Shown here piece by piece: positions 1-7,246 of a DNA stretch of 64,000 nucleotides. The stretch covers positions 1-64,000 of the forward strand of contig CAZWFQ010000010.1 in NCBI GenBank assembly GCA_964633225.1, written 5' to 3'. The position numbers were made by a program, and so were the translations under genes. The notes beneath the pieces were generated by a model, which saw only the letters and a program-made list of their open reading frames with translations, was not told the DNA's origin and did not search any database. This stretch comes from JAKQIM01 sp964633225. GTDB lineage: Bacteria > Chloroflexota > Anaerolineae > Anaerolineales > UBA4823. Positions within the stretch are counted from its first letter, which is position 1. Each line of letters opens with the position of its first letter.

Positions 1-134
1 CCGAACTTGCGATCCAGGGCCACGTTGCGGCCCTTGGGGCCGAGGGTGGTGACCACTGCGGTGGCCAGGATATCCATGCCCTTGCTCAGCTTGCGGCGGG
101 CTTCTTCAGAAAATAGTAGTTGTTTGGCTGCCAT
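1..134 (-). CDS. groEL: Chaperonin GroEL (Hsp60), N-terminal fragment cut by window edge
   Basis: Only the first 44 or so residues are present; the rest lies beyond the window start. They carry the family's N-terminal signature: MAAKQLLFSEEARRKL, then a stretch with VVTTLGPKGRNVALD, which contains the ATP-binding TLGPKGRNV segment. GroEL forms the double-ring ATP-driven folding chamber in the cytoplasm, capped by GroES. The gene follows groES by 31 bp with a GGAG ribosome site 9 nt before ATG, so the two are co-transcribed from the CIRCE-controlled promoter. Confidence 0.96.
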   Translation of the reverse strand, partial: MAAKQLLFSEEARRKLSKGMDILATAVVTTLGPKGRNVALDRKF

Positions 135-163
135 AGGTGTTTACTCCAATTCAATATCAGGGA

Positions 164-460
164 TTATTTTTCGATGATGGCCAACAGATCGCTCTCGCGC
201 AGGATGAGCAACTTCTTGCTATCCAGCTTGATCTCGGTGCCAGAGTACTTGGCGAAGAGGACAATATCGCCCGCTTTCACATCCATGGCGATACGCTTGC
301 CATCTTCATCACGGTCGCCAGGACCGATTGCCAGAACAGTACCCTTCTGGGGTTTTTCTTTGGCGGTTTCGGGCAGGACGATGCCACCAGCGGTGATCTC
401 TTCCTGTTCGATGGGTTCTATCACCACACGGCTGCCCAGGGGTTTTAGGTTAATAGACAT
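164..460 (-). CDS. groES: Co-chaperonin GroES (Hsp10)
   Basis: A 98-residue GroES of normal size. It starts MSINLKPLGSRVVIEP and contains the mobile-loop region (EEITAGGIVLPETAKEKPQ) and the closing LILRESDLLAIIE. I chose the ATG at 458-460 because a GGAGG ribosome site lies 8 nt upstream; an upstream in-frame ATG would add a non-homologous leader. It forms the heptameric lid of the GroEL chamber. It is first in the groES-groEL operon, behind a consensus sigma-A promoter and a perfect CIRCE element, so heat-shock control by the HrcA repressor is expected. No hrcA gene lies in this window. Confidence 0.97.
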   Translation of the reverse strand: MSINLKPLGSRVVIEPIEQEEITAGGIVLPETAKEKPQKGTVLAIGPGDRDEDGKRIAMDVKAGDIVLFAKYSGTEIKLDSKKLLILRESDLLAIIEK

Positions 461-520
461 AAGATGCGCCTCCATAAAAAAGTGATTGATTTTATGCAAT
501 ACGTTGACACAGTTTGTGGT

Positions 521-547
521 TTAGCACTCTAAAGTAGTGAGTGCTAA
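521..547. promoter_or_regulatory. CIRCE operator (HrcA binding site)
   Basis: TTAGCACTC, nine bases, then GAGTGCTAA: a perfect 9-9-9 inverted repeat identical to the canonical CIRCE consensus. It lies just downstream of the -10 box of the groES promoter and upstream of the groES start, the usual arrangement for HrcA repression of groESL. Confidence 0.97.
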
Positions 548-557
548 ACCGACCCAA

Positions 558-586
558 ATGATAACTGGATTTTAGAGGAAAGTCAA
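558..586 (-). promoter_or_regulatory. Sigma-A type promoter of groES-groEL
   Basis: Read on the minus strand: TTGACT, 17 bases, TATCAT. Near-consensus spacing, with the CIRCE operator starting about 10 bases downstream of the -10 box, at the expected transcription start. Confidence 0.85.
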
Positions 587-685
587 GGGGGTATAGATGG
601 TTTCTAACAAATTTCTGATAAAAAACATTCCCCCGAAAAGTGCACCAGGGCAGGGCAAAGCAGCGACCCACCCACTTTCAGAGGA

Positions 686-2089
686 TCAGGGTATCGGCAT
701 GTCCATGAGAGACCAACAGGTGACCTCGTTGTCGTCAATGTTCTCCAAGAGGATAGGGTCATCCGGAAAGGTGCGGCGCAAGGTAGACATTAATTCCAGC
801 GAGTGGTCGCAGTAGTGGTTTTCGGTGCTGTGAAGATAAGCCAGCACAGAGCCGTATCGCACGTAGTAGTAAGCCACATCCAGGTTGGTCAGTGCCAGAG
901 GCTGGACATCAAAAGGGATGCCCTGCTCGTAAAACTGCAATGCCATGCTGTCTTCATAAGAGTACTTGTCCGCCAATTCGATCAAGGTCTGGTTTTCGGC
1001 GGCGGTGCAGCCATCTACGGCGCAGCGCAGGGCGGGCAGAGCTGACTCGTAGTTGCGGGCCTGCACATAGATCATGCCAAGCTGCCCATACACATTGGCG
1101 CCTGAGGGGTCAAAGAGCAGGGCCTTCTCGGCGTTGCGGGAGGCGATAAAGAACTCACCTTGCTGAGAATAGGTTTTGGCAATGGCAATATAGGGCAAGG
1201 GATCGCGAATGCCCAACTGCTCGTTGATGGTGACGGCACGAGCGAAGTATTCCAGGGCCATCTCATAGACCTTAAGATTGCGGTAACCCAGGCCGATGCG
1301 CAGGTAGAGGAAGGTCAGGTTGGGGGCCAGCTCGGCAGCAATGATATTTTCTTGGATCGAATCGCGGTAAGCGCCCAGGTATTCGAGCACCGTGGCATAA
1401 ACGCGGTGGGTATCCACCGAATCGGGGGCGATCTCAACAGCTTTTCGGGCATACTGCAGGGCCTGGTCCCACTTCTGCTGGTCGAGCAGCACTTCGGCGT
1501 AGAAAGCCAGGGCCAGGGCATTCTCAGGATCGAGCAGGTAGGCGCGGGTTGAGGCAGCCTCGGCACGCACCAGGTAATCCTCTCGCTGGGCAAGGGTGAT
1601 GAGGTTGCTAGAGGCGTTCCAGTCCAGCACCAGGGCATAAATGGCGAAAACCGTGCTGTCATCAGGGGCCAGGGCCACAGCCTGCTCGATGGAAACCAGG
1701 GCGTCTTGCAGGAGCTCCAGGCGCTGCTGATCGGTGCTGGTGAGGCTAGAAGAATAGGTCTGGATGCGGGCCAGCTCAGCCCAGGCCTGGGCATTGGTGG
1801 GGTCAATCGCCAGGGCACGCTGGTAGGCACCGATGGCGTCCAGGTCTGAGTTGGGGTCGTCCAGCTTACCGGCCTCAAAATAGGTCTGGGCTTCAAGGAT
1901 ATAGGACTGCGGCATGCGCGTGGGGGTGGGGGTAGGATCCAATGGCGAACGGATCTCACCGCGCTCAAGGCTCAAGAGCACCCAACCGACACCCAGGATA
2001 AGCAGAATCCAAAACAGGACGCGGTAAGGATTAGAACGCGGCCGGACCGGGCGAAAATTAAAGACCTTTTCAGCAGCAGGACTGTCCAT
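686..2089 (-). CDS. Membrane-anchored TPR-repeat protein
   Basis: A 467-residue protein with a short basic cytoplasmic tail, one membrane segment at about residues 24-40 (VLFWILLILGVGWVLLS), a PTPTPTR linker at about 52-58, then a long run of tetratricopeptide repeats (units such as AIGAYQRALAIDPTNAQAW and AEKALLFDPSGANVYGQLG) on the outside. TPR arrays are protein-interaction scaffolds; no enzymatic motif is visible. It is the second gene of a pair: the upstream gene has the same architecture and ends 8 bp before this start, so they are probably co-transcribed tandem paralogues. The partner is unknown. Confidence 0.85.
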   Translation of the reverse strand: MDSPAAEKVFNFRPVRPRSNPYRVLFWILLILGVGWVLLSLERGEIRSPLDPTPTPTRMPQSYILEAQTYFEAGKLDDPNSDLDAIGAYQRALAIDPTNAQAWAELARIQTYSSSLTSTDQQRLELLQDALVSIEQAVALAPDDSTVFAIYALVLDWNASSNLITLAQREDYLVRAEAASTRAYLLDPENALALAFYAEVLLDQQKWDQALQYARKAVEIAPDSVDTHRVYATVLEYLGAYRDSIQENIIAAELAPNLTFLYLRIGLGYRNLKVYEMALEYFARAVTINEQLGIRDPLPYIAIAKTYSQQGEFFIASRNAEKALLFDPSGANVYGQLGMIYVQARNYESALPALRCAVDGCTAAENQTLIELADKYSYEDSMALQFYEQGIPFDVQPLALTNLDVAYYYVRYGSVLAYLHSTENHYCDHSLELMSTLRRTFPDDPILLENIDDNEVTCWSLMDMPIP

Positions 2090-2097
2090 AGCAGGGC

Positions 2098-3288
2098 TCA
2101 GGGGGCGGCATCTTCGAAGCTATCCTGGCAGAAGCTGATACCTTCGGTGGCGTTGTAATAAGCCAACTGGTCGTCCTGGATGTTCTGGATGATGAAGTAG
2201 AAGATTTCCACCGCCTCGTCGCAGCGACGCAAGCGCAACAACGACCAACCGTAGAAAGTGTAATATTCATCGGCCACGCGGCCAGGGGCCAGGGGCAGAC
2301 CCTGGACGGCAACGCCATCAGCAGTGGTACCGCCGCGCACCGCCAGAACGAACTCGTCTACAGCGCGGTCGTATTCTTCGCCTTTATACAGCATCACGCC
2401 CAGGTTACCGTGCAGGCGAGGGTTCGAAGAATCGATGAGCAGGGCCTGCTCAGCATACTGAATGGCCTTATCGAACTGGCCGATGGTGGCATGGGTGCGC
2501 GAGATCTCGGTCAGGATATCGGGATTGGTGGGGTTCAGAGCCACAGCGGTCAGCATTTCTTGCACGGCCAGGTCATAATCCTCGGTCAGCTTGTAGGCAA
2601 CACCGAGGGAATAGTGCATATCCCAGAGCTTATCGTTAATGGCAATGGCGGCCTTGTATTCTTCAATCGCTTCGGCATAATTGCCGGTGGCGTAGAGCAC
2701 ATAGCCGCGAGCGCGGTGGGTCTCAAGATTGTTGGGGGCCAGGTCTCGTGCCTTGTGCGACATGCTGATGGCAGTCTCAATATCCTCATAATTGCCCTGA
2801 TCGATCAGAATCTCGGCATAAAAGGCATACGCCAGGGCGTTGGTAGGGTCCAGCTCAATGGCCTTCTTGACCGCAGCCAGGGCTTCGAGGTAATCGCCCA
2901 GGGAATCAAGGGCCCAGGCGCGCATGGCATAGGCATTGGCATTGTCGGGGTTGAGCAGGAGGGCATTCTCAGCATTGATCTTGGCCTCGTTGTACTGCCC
3001 GGCAAAGATCTGGACGCGCGCCAGGGCAATGAAATTGGCGGGGTTTTGCGGGTCCGCCAGGATGGCCTCTTTATAGGCATCAATGGCCTGGGTCATCTTG
3101 CCCTGGGTGAAATAGGCTTCTGCCTCGTTGATAAAGGATTCGGGACTGCGGGTGGGGGTAGGGGTAACCGCAAAAGGCGATGCGATGGTGGGGACGACAA
3201 TATAGTTCAAGTAAACGATGCCGACAATGATGGCAACCAAAAACAGCAGCTTCCAGGGATTGGAACGCCGCGGGGTGCGCTTGGACAT
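2098..3288 (-). CDS. Membrane-anchored TPR-repeat protein (paralogue of next gene)
   Basis: About 396 residues from the MSKRTPRRSN start; an ATG nine codons upstream is also open, but the basic MSKR start placed before the membrane segment matches the sister protein. One membrane segment at about 13-30, a VTPTPTRSPES linker at about 41-51, then at least seven TPR units with the usual W/L/G/Y, A/G/S, F/Y, A, P pattern (for example NALLLNPDNANAYAMRAWA). The C-terminal part has a Cys pair (RRCDEAV and FCQDSF). Role: extracytoplasmic scaffold, inferred from architecture only. Confidence 0.83.
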   Translation of the reverse strand: MSKRTPRRSNPWKLLFLVAIIVGIVYLNYIVVPTIASPFAVTPTPTRSPESFINEAEAYFTQGKMTQAIDAYKEAILADPQNPANFIALARVQIFAGQYNEAKINAENALLLNPDNANAYAMRAWALDSLGDYLEALAAVKKAIELDPTNALAYAFYAEILIDQGNYEDIETAISMSHKARDLAPNNLETHRARGYVLYATGNYAEAIEEYKAAIAINDKLWDMHYSLGVAYKLTEDYDLAVQEMLTAVALNPTNPDILTEISRTHATIGQFDKAIQYAEQALLIDSSNPRLHGNLGVMLYKGEEYDRAVDEFVLAVRGGTTADGVAVQGLPLAPGRVADEYYTFYGWSLLRLRRCDEAVEIFYFIIQNIQDDQLAYYNATEGISFCQDSFEDAAP

Positions 3289-3449
3289 ACTCCACTTGCT
3301 GCCGCGAAGGTACATGTTGTGATATTACCACTGGCTGAAAGAGGATGCAAGGCGGCGGGGAAGTAGATTAAGAAGGTTCTAACAAAGATAACGGGAGCAG
3401 GATGGGAACCAAGAAGTTGATTAGAGCGTCTGGAAGGGAAGGAGAAAAA

Positions 3450-3842
3450 ATGAAGAAGATATTTTTGCTATGCGTTTTAGGAATATGGCTGCTATCGTTG
3501 GCTGCCTGCGGCGGATCATCTGCCATGCCAGAGGAAACCTGGAAGCTGGTGAGCCTGAATGGGAACCCGGTAATTGAAGGGACAGGGCTGACGATTGGGT
3601 TTGAAGAAGATCGTGTCTTTGGGAATGCAGGGTGCAATTCCTTTGGAGGCACCTATGAGCTGGATGGCAGCGGCTTGAAATTCGACGCACTGGTGACGAC
3701 GCTGATGGCCTGCGCCGGCGAGGGGCTGATGGCGCAAGAGAGCGCCTACCTGGCAGCGCTGAGTGCCGTGGAAACGATGGAGAACGGGGAAGCTGGGCTG
3801 ATCTTACGCGGGCCAGAGGTAGAATTGGTCTACAGCAAATAA
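3450..3842 (+). CDS. META-domain (HslJ-like) lipoprotein
   Basis: 130 residues. Signal peptide MKKIFLLCVLGIWLLSLAAC with a lipobox (LAAC) followed by GGSS. The rest is one META domain: the ETWKLVSLNGNPV opening, the GNAGCNSFGGTYE core (NAGCN is the family hallmark), a TTLMAC segment and a closing LVY. I chose the ATG preceded by GGAGAA at 7 nt; the longer upstream frame lacks a signal peptide. META/HslJ proteins are small envelope proteins, one of which affects novobiocin resistance in E. coli; the molecular function is not defined. Confidence 0.85.
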   Translation: MKKIFLLCVLGIWLLSLAACGGSSAMPEETWKLVSLNGNPVIEGTGLTIGFEEDRVFGNAGCNSFGGTYELDGSGLKFDALVTTLMACAGEGLMAQESAYLAALSAVETMENGEAGLILRGPEVELVYSK

Positions 3843-3891
3843 AAAAAGGTATTGATTTTATAGAATAAGGTGGTAAAATAGTGCCCGCACT

Positions 3892-3965
3892 GCCCGCGTA
3901 GCTCAGTGGATTAGAGCATTTGCTTGCGGAGCAAAGGGTCGCGTGTTCGAGTCGCGCCGCGGGCG
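3892..3965 (+). tRNA. tRNA-Arg (anticodon GCG)
   Basis: A 74-nt cloverleaf: acceptor GCCCGCG/CGCGGGC, D stem GCTC/GAGC, anticodon stem TTTGC/GCAAA around loop TTGCGGA, T arm GCGTG-TTCGAGT-CGCGC (one G-U pair). The anticodon is G34 C35 G36, reading CGC/CGU. A20 in the D loop, the main arginine identity base in bacteria, is present, and the discriminator is G73. CCA is not encoded. Most bacteria use ACG (A34 converted to inosine) for this box, so GCG is noteworthy. Confidence 0.93.
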
Positions 3966-3970
3966 CTGTG

Positions 3971-4007
3971 AAAAAAGAAGTCGTGCTAATAGCACGACTT
4001 CTTTTTT
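3971..4007. terminator. Bidirectional rho-independent terminator
   Basis: A perfect 17-bp inverted repeat (arms 3971-3987 and 3991-4007, loop AAT) that begins with six A and ends in a T run, so it works in both directions. It ends tRNA-Arg transcription on plus and closes the convergent minus-strand lipoprotein gene, whose stop codon overlaps the hairpin edge. Confidence 0.92.
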
Positions 4008-5152
4008 TATTTAACCAACCGCACTTCGTCGATCAAGATCCAGCCTTCGCTGCGGTAAGCCAGGTTGATCGCAAGGGCTTCGCCGCTGAAAGGGCCCGGG
4101 AAGGCAATAAAGCCGCGCTGGCCATCGGGCAGCAAATCGGCCGGCAGATCGTAGGCCAGGCCGTTGATGACGACCTGAGCCGGCAGGTAAACGCCGAAGC
4201 GTTCAGCGTGGTTGAAGCTGATGTGCACGGCTGAAAGGTTGGCGTCCGGCGGCAGGGCAAAAGTAAGCTGGAGGGCGGGGGCCTGGCGCCAACCCACCCA
4301 CTCGTAAGCCGAGCCGCGGCCCAGGTCGTCCAGCAGGCTGTCGCCGCCCAAAACCCCGTCGGCAAGCTGGACGGCAGTTTCATCCAGGTAAGCGTACATG
4401 CCCGTTTCGCCGGGCGGGGCAGTGTACGAGAGGGCCGCCAGCAGGTCAAGCGGATCGGGCTCGGTGGTTAGCAGCTCAGCAGGCTGGGGAGCAGGGGTAG
4501 CCAGGTTGATAAAACCACTGCTAGAGGGGGTTTGGGCAGCCAGGGCGGCATCCTGGCGCAGCTCGGTGACCGAATCGGGCAGGCGCTCAGCCACCACATC
4601 AGCCAGGTCATGGATCAGGCTGTAGGCCAGGGCATCGGGAAAGCCAAAGAGCGAGATGCGCACGTAAGCATGGCCTTTGTAAAATTCCAGCCACCAGGCC
4701 GGGGTTTGCAGGTCGCCAATGGTGGTACGCCAGAGCAGGGTCTTGTGGCCCACCTGGCGCAAGCTGCTCATGGTCTGCCAGCTCAGCCCGGTAATTGCAC
4801 CCAGCTCGGTAGGCGGCTGAGGCAGGTCAGTCCGGCTGACATCTTCCTCGTAAATGATGATATCGTTGAGCACCGAGAAGGAAAAGCCCAGGTCTCCACC
4901 CAGGGAGGGAGGGCGGCTGGCCTGGTAAGCCACATACACCCACTTGCTGCGCGCTTGCTCGGTGTAATTATCATAACTGACCAGCCAATCGGCACCGGCC
5001 TCGGGAAGGTCAGCAGGGACCAGGGCATAGTAGCGAGGATCAGGCAGTTCAGCCAGGGGCACCAGGTCACCGCCCGCCGGGCCACAGGCCGCGGCCAGGC
5101 CAAGCAAGATGAAACTCAGAAAAAGGATCCATCTACGAGGGTTGGTTGGCAT
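4007..5152 (-). CDS. Uncharacterised lipoprotein with C-terminal beta-sandwich-like region
   Basis: 381 residues starting MPTNPRRWILFLSF, with a lipobox LAAAC, and a GGAGGAG ribosome site close to the ATG; the longer open frame upstream lacks both. The body is rich in Trp and Tyr (AWWLEFYKGHAYVRIS). A low-complexity stretch near residue 230 divides it from a C-terminal segment ending in EGWILIDEVRLV, which resembles a galactose-binding-like (F5/8 C or CBM) beta sandwich; that is a pattern impression only. I do not recognise the family. It is monocistronic, closed by the bidirectional terminator. Confidence 0.7.
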   Translation of the reverse strand: MPTNPRRWILFLSFILLGLAAACGPAGGDLVPLAELPDPRYYALVPADLPEAGADWLVSYDNYTEQARSKWVYVAYQASRPPSLGGDLGFSFSVLNDIIIYEEDVSRTDLPQPPTELGAITGLSWQTMSSLRQVGHKTLLWRTTIGDLQTPAWWLEFYKGHAYVRISLFGFPDALAYSLIHDLADVVAERLPDSVTELRQDAALAAQTPSSSGFINLATPAPQPAELLTTEPDPLDLLAALSYTAPPGETGMYAYLDETAVQLADGVLGGDSLLDDLGRGSAYEWVGWRQAPALQLTFALPPDANLSAVHISFNHAERFGVYLPAQVVINGLAYDLPADLLPDGQRGFIAFPGPFSGEALAINLAYRSEGWILIDEVRLVK

Positions 5153-5294
5153 AATCTCCTCCCTGGGCATGCTGGATCTCCACAAGAAGCCGGGCAGACA
5201 GGTACTGTGTACACCCGTGGGTGCGGCTAAAGGCCGCCCCCAGCAGGGGGCTGGCGGCGGCATGCATCCAGTTGGTAGAGAGCAGCTTTTGGGC

Positions 5295-5945
5295 TTATAA
5301 ACTGAATTCGATCAAGGCTCCCTGCTCATCTTCTTCCACACGGCGCAAGGTTCCGTTGTGCTGTTTCAGGAGGCTGGCAAGGATATAGCCGTACATCGTT
5401 AGATCACATTCAGGCGGGGGGACCAGCTTCTTGCCGGCACTGCGCACGGTGAAAATGGAGGCACCCCCATCTTGTACGACCTGGAGGCTGAGGGCCAGGG
5501 ATTCTTGCACGAACTCTAACACATAAGAAATGCTGTTTGCCAGGCACTGGCGCACGAGCATCTCGTCGGCTTCCAGGGGGGCATTTTCAGGCGCCGAGAT
5601 GGTCACCTCGGGAGCGCGGTCTTTGGCACCATTTTTCTTCCAATCCGCCAGTGCGCTGCGCAATAACCCATCCAGTGTGCAGGGCGTTGGAGACAGGGGA
5701 CGCCCTCCCTCGCTCAGGCGGGCCATCTCCACCAGGCTGCTCATCAACACCATGGCATACAGGCTGTTCTGGTAAGCAGTGGTCAGGTCTTCACGGGCCT
5801 GGTCAGAGATCGGGCCATCCATGCCCTTCAGGATGAGTTTCATGAAACCTAAGACACGGTTAAAGGGGGATTTCAGATCATGCGCTTCTTTTGAGATGAA
5901 AGCTGTCAGATCGATTTCAGTGGGCAGGTATAGTTCTTTTGGCAT
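5295..5945 (-). CDS. Histidine kinase-like protein with degenerate ATP-binding domain
   Basis: 216 residues from MPKELYLPTE. A HisKA-type dimerisation helix contains AHDLKSPFNRVLGF, so the phosphoacceptor His lies in an H-D-L-K-S-P context at about residue 22. The C-terminal part follows a HATPase fold with a recognisable N-box-like stretch (QCLANSISYVLEF), but the G1 (DxGxG) and G2 (GxGLG) glycine motifs are absent (RSAGKKLVPPPE and MYGYILASLLKQHNG in their places). No sensor or membrane segment. It starts 7 bp after the CitE-like gene and downstream of the large hybrid kinase, so it could be a phosphotransfer or scaffold partner; that is an inference. Confidence 0.7.
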   Translation of the reverse strand: MPKELYLPTEIDLTAFISKEAHDLKSPFNRVLGFMKLILKGMDGPISDQAREDLTTAYQNSLYAMVLMSSLVEMARLSEGGRPLSPTPCTLDGLLRSALADWKKNGAKDRAPEVTISAPENAPLEADEMLVRQCLANSISYVLEFVQESLALSLQVVQDGGASIFTVRSAGKKLVPPPECDLTMYGYILASLLKQHNGTLRRVEEDEQGALIEFSL

Positions 5946-5952
5946 AATTAAA

Positions 5953-6837
5953 TTATACTCCCTTTGCAGCCCGGGCTCGCTCCAGCACACGCTGGGCTGC
6001 CTTAACCACCGGCGCATCTACCATTTTACCATCCAATTCAAAAGCTCCCCGGCCCAAGGCCTGGTGGGATTCAAAGGCCTCGACTACACGCTGGGCATGG
6101 GCGGCTGCTTCGGGCGAAGGCGTAAAAGCCTGCTGCACCGGCCCAACCTGGCTGGGGTGGATGACCTGTTTGCCGGTGAAACCCATCTGGGCGCCCTGCA
6201 AAGCATCGGCGCTCAGGCCCTCTGGATCGCGGAAATTGACATACACCATATCGATGGATTGCAGACCATAGGCTGCGGCATGCGCCACCACAGCGCTGCG
6301 GGCATAGAAGACCTCCCAACCAGCGGCGCTGCGCGTGGCACCAATATCGTTCACCAGGTCTTCCGCGCCAAAAATGACGACTTGCAAGCGGGGATCGGCC
6401 GAGCAAATCTCGCGTAAGTTGACCAGGCCGGCGGCGGTCTCGATCTGTACGATGAGGGCCATCTTACCAGGCTGCCAGCCAAAATGCGCCTCAGCAACCG
6501 CGAGCTGCGCACTGATCCAGCGCACCTGGTCGCCGGAGCCCACCTTGGGAACGACGATGCCATCTGGGCAGATGGCGGCATCCCTGCTAAACAGGGCGTT
6601 CAGGTCATCGGCCTCCAGGCCGCTGCCCAGGGCATTGAGGCGCACAAGGCGCTCAGAACGGCCAAAATCCAGCTCAGCCAGGGCCCGCAAGATGGTCTGG
6701 CGGGCTTCGAGCTTGCGGTTCAGGGCCACGCCATCCTCCATATCCATGCAAATGCAGTCAGCATCGAGGCTGGTGGCTTTTTGGATCTTATGCAGATCAT
6801 CGCCGGGGGTGTATAGCAAAGCTCTACGGGCGCGCAT
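5953..6837 (-). CDS. CitE/HpcH-family CoA-ester lyase-like protein
   Basis: 294 residues with the CitE/malyl-CoA lyase TIM-barrel signatures: RRALLYTPGD at the N-terminus, CICMDMEDGV (acidic metal site), VRLNALGS, IVQIETAAGLVNL (metal-binding Glu), FGAEDLVNDIGATRS and GKQVIHPSQV. The family cleaves or forms C-C bonds in CoA thioesters such as citryl-, malyl- or citramalyl-CoA. The substrate cannot be read from sequence. No citrate lyase alpha or gamma subunit is nearby, so this is a stand-alone CitE-like enzyme rather than citrate lyase. It sits unexpectedly between signalling genes, 28 bp after the HPt gene. Confidence 0.87.
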   Translation of the reverse strand: MRARRALLYTPGDDLHKIQKATSLDADCICMDMEDGVALNRKLEARQTILRALAELDFGRSERLVRLNALGSGLEADDLNALFSRDAAICPDGIVVPKVGSGDQVRWISAQLAVAEAHFGWQPGKMALIVQIETAAGLVNLREICSADPRLQVVIFGAEDLVNDIGATRSAAGWEVFYARSAVVAHAAAYGLQSIDMVYVNFRDPEGLSADALQGAQMGFTGKQVIHPSQVGPVQQAFTPSPEAAAHAQRVVEAFESHQALGRGAFELDGKMVDAPVVKAAQRVLERARAAKGV

Positions 6838-6865
6838 GAAGTAACTCCTGGTGAAATGATTTGGA

Positions 6866-7246
6866 TTAGCTGGTTGCAGGATCGAGACTGCCGCGCTCGA
6901 TCACCTCTTGCAAAGCAGACCTGACCTGTTCGAATTCTGCGTCGATCTGCTCCAGGCGCTCGCCAGCATCAGAGAGATCGCCGGCTTTGCCCAAGTCTTC
7001 CAGGTCTTTGCACATTTGACGCATCACATCAGCGCCAAAGTTGGCTGCGTTAGACTTGAGGCTGTGGGCCGCGCGGCGCAGCGCATCTGCATCGCCAGCC
7101 TGCCAGGCCTGCTGGGCTTCTTGAAGCAGGTTGGCGGTATCATCATAGAAGGTTCCCGCCAGGTCAGCCATGAAGTCCCAATCGCCGCCGCAGCATTCCA
7201 ACAACTCTTGCAACACAAGGGGATCAAGAATCTGCCTCTCGCTCAT
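6866..7246 (-). CDS. Histidine phosphotransfer (HPt) domain protein
   Basis: 126 residues starting MSERQILDP (GGAG ribosome site 9 nt upstream). It is a single four-helix HPt domain: RRAAHSLKSNAANFGA carries the phosphorylatable His in the canonical A-H-x-L-K-x-x-x-x-x-x-G context, and the rest is helical. The start lies 23 nt inside the end of the upstream hybrid kinase gene, so the two are translationally linked. The expected role is to take phosphate from a REC domain of that kinase and pass it on; no output response regulator sits beside it. Confidence 0.92.
   Translation of the reverse strand: MSERQILDPLVLQELLECCGGDWDFMADLAGTFYDDTANLLQEAQQAWQAGDADALRRAAHSLKSNAANFGADVMRQMCKDLEDLGKAGDLSDAGERLEQIDAEFEQVRSALQEVIERGSLDPATS

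Noticed and set aside
5234..5249. GCCCCC/GGGGGC hairpin between the degenerate kinase and lipoprotein genes
   Set aside because: Only 6 bp, no T run on the useful strand; not enough for a terminator call.
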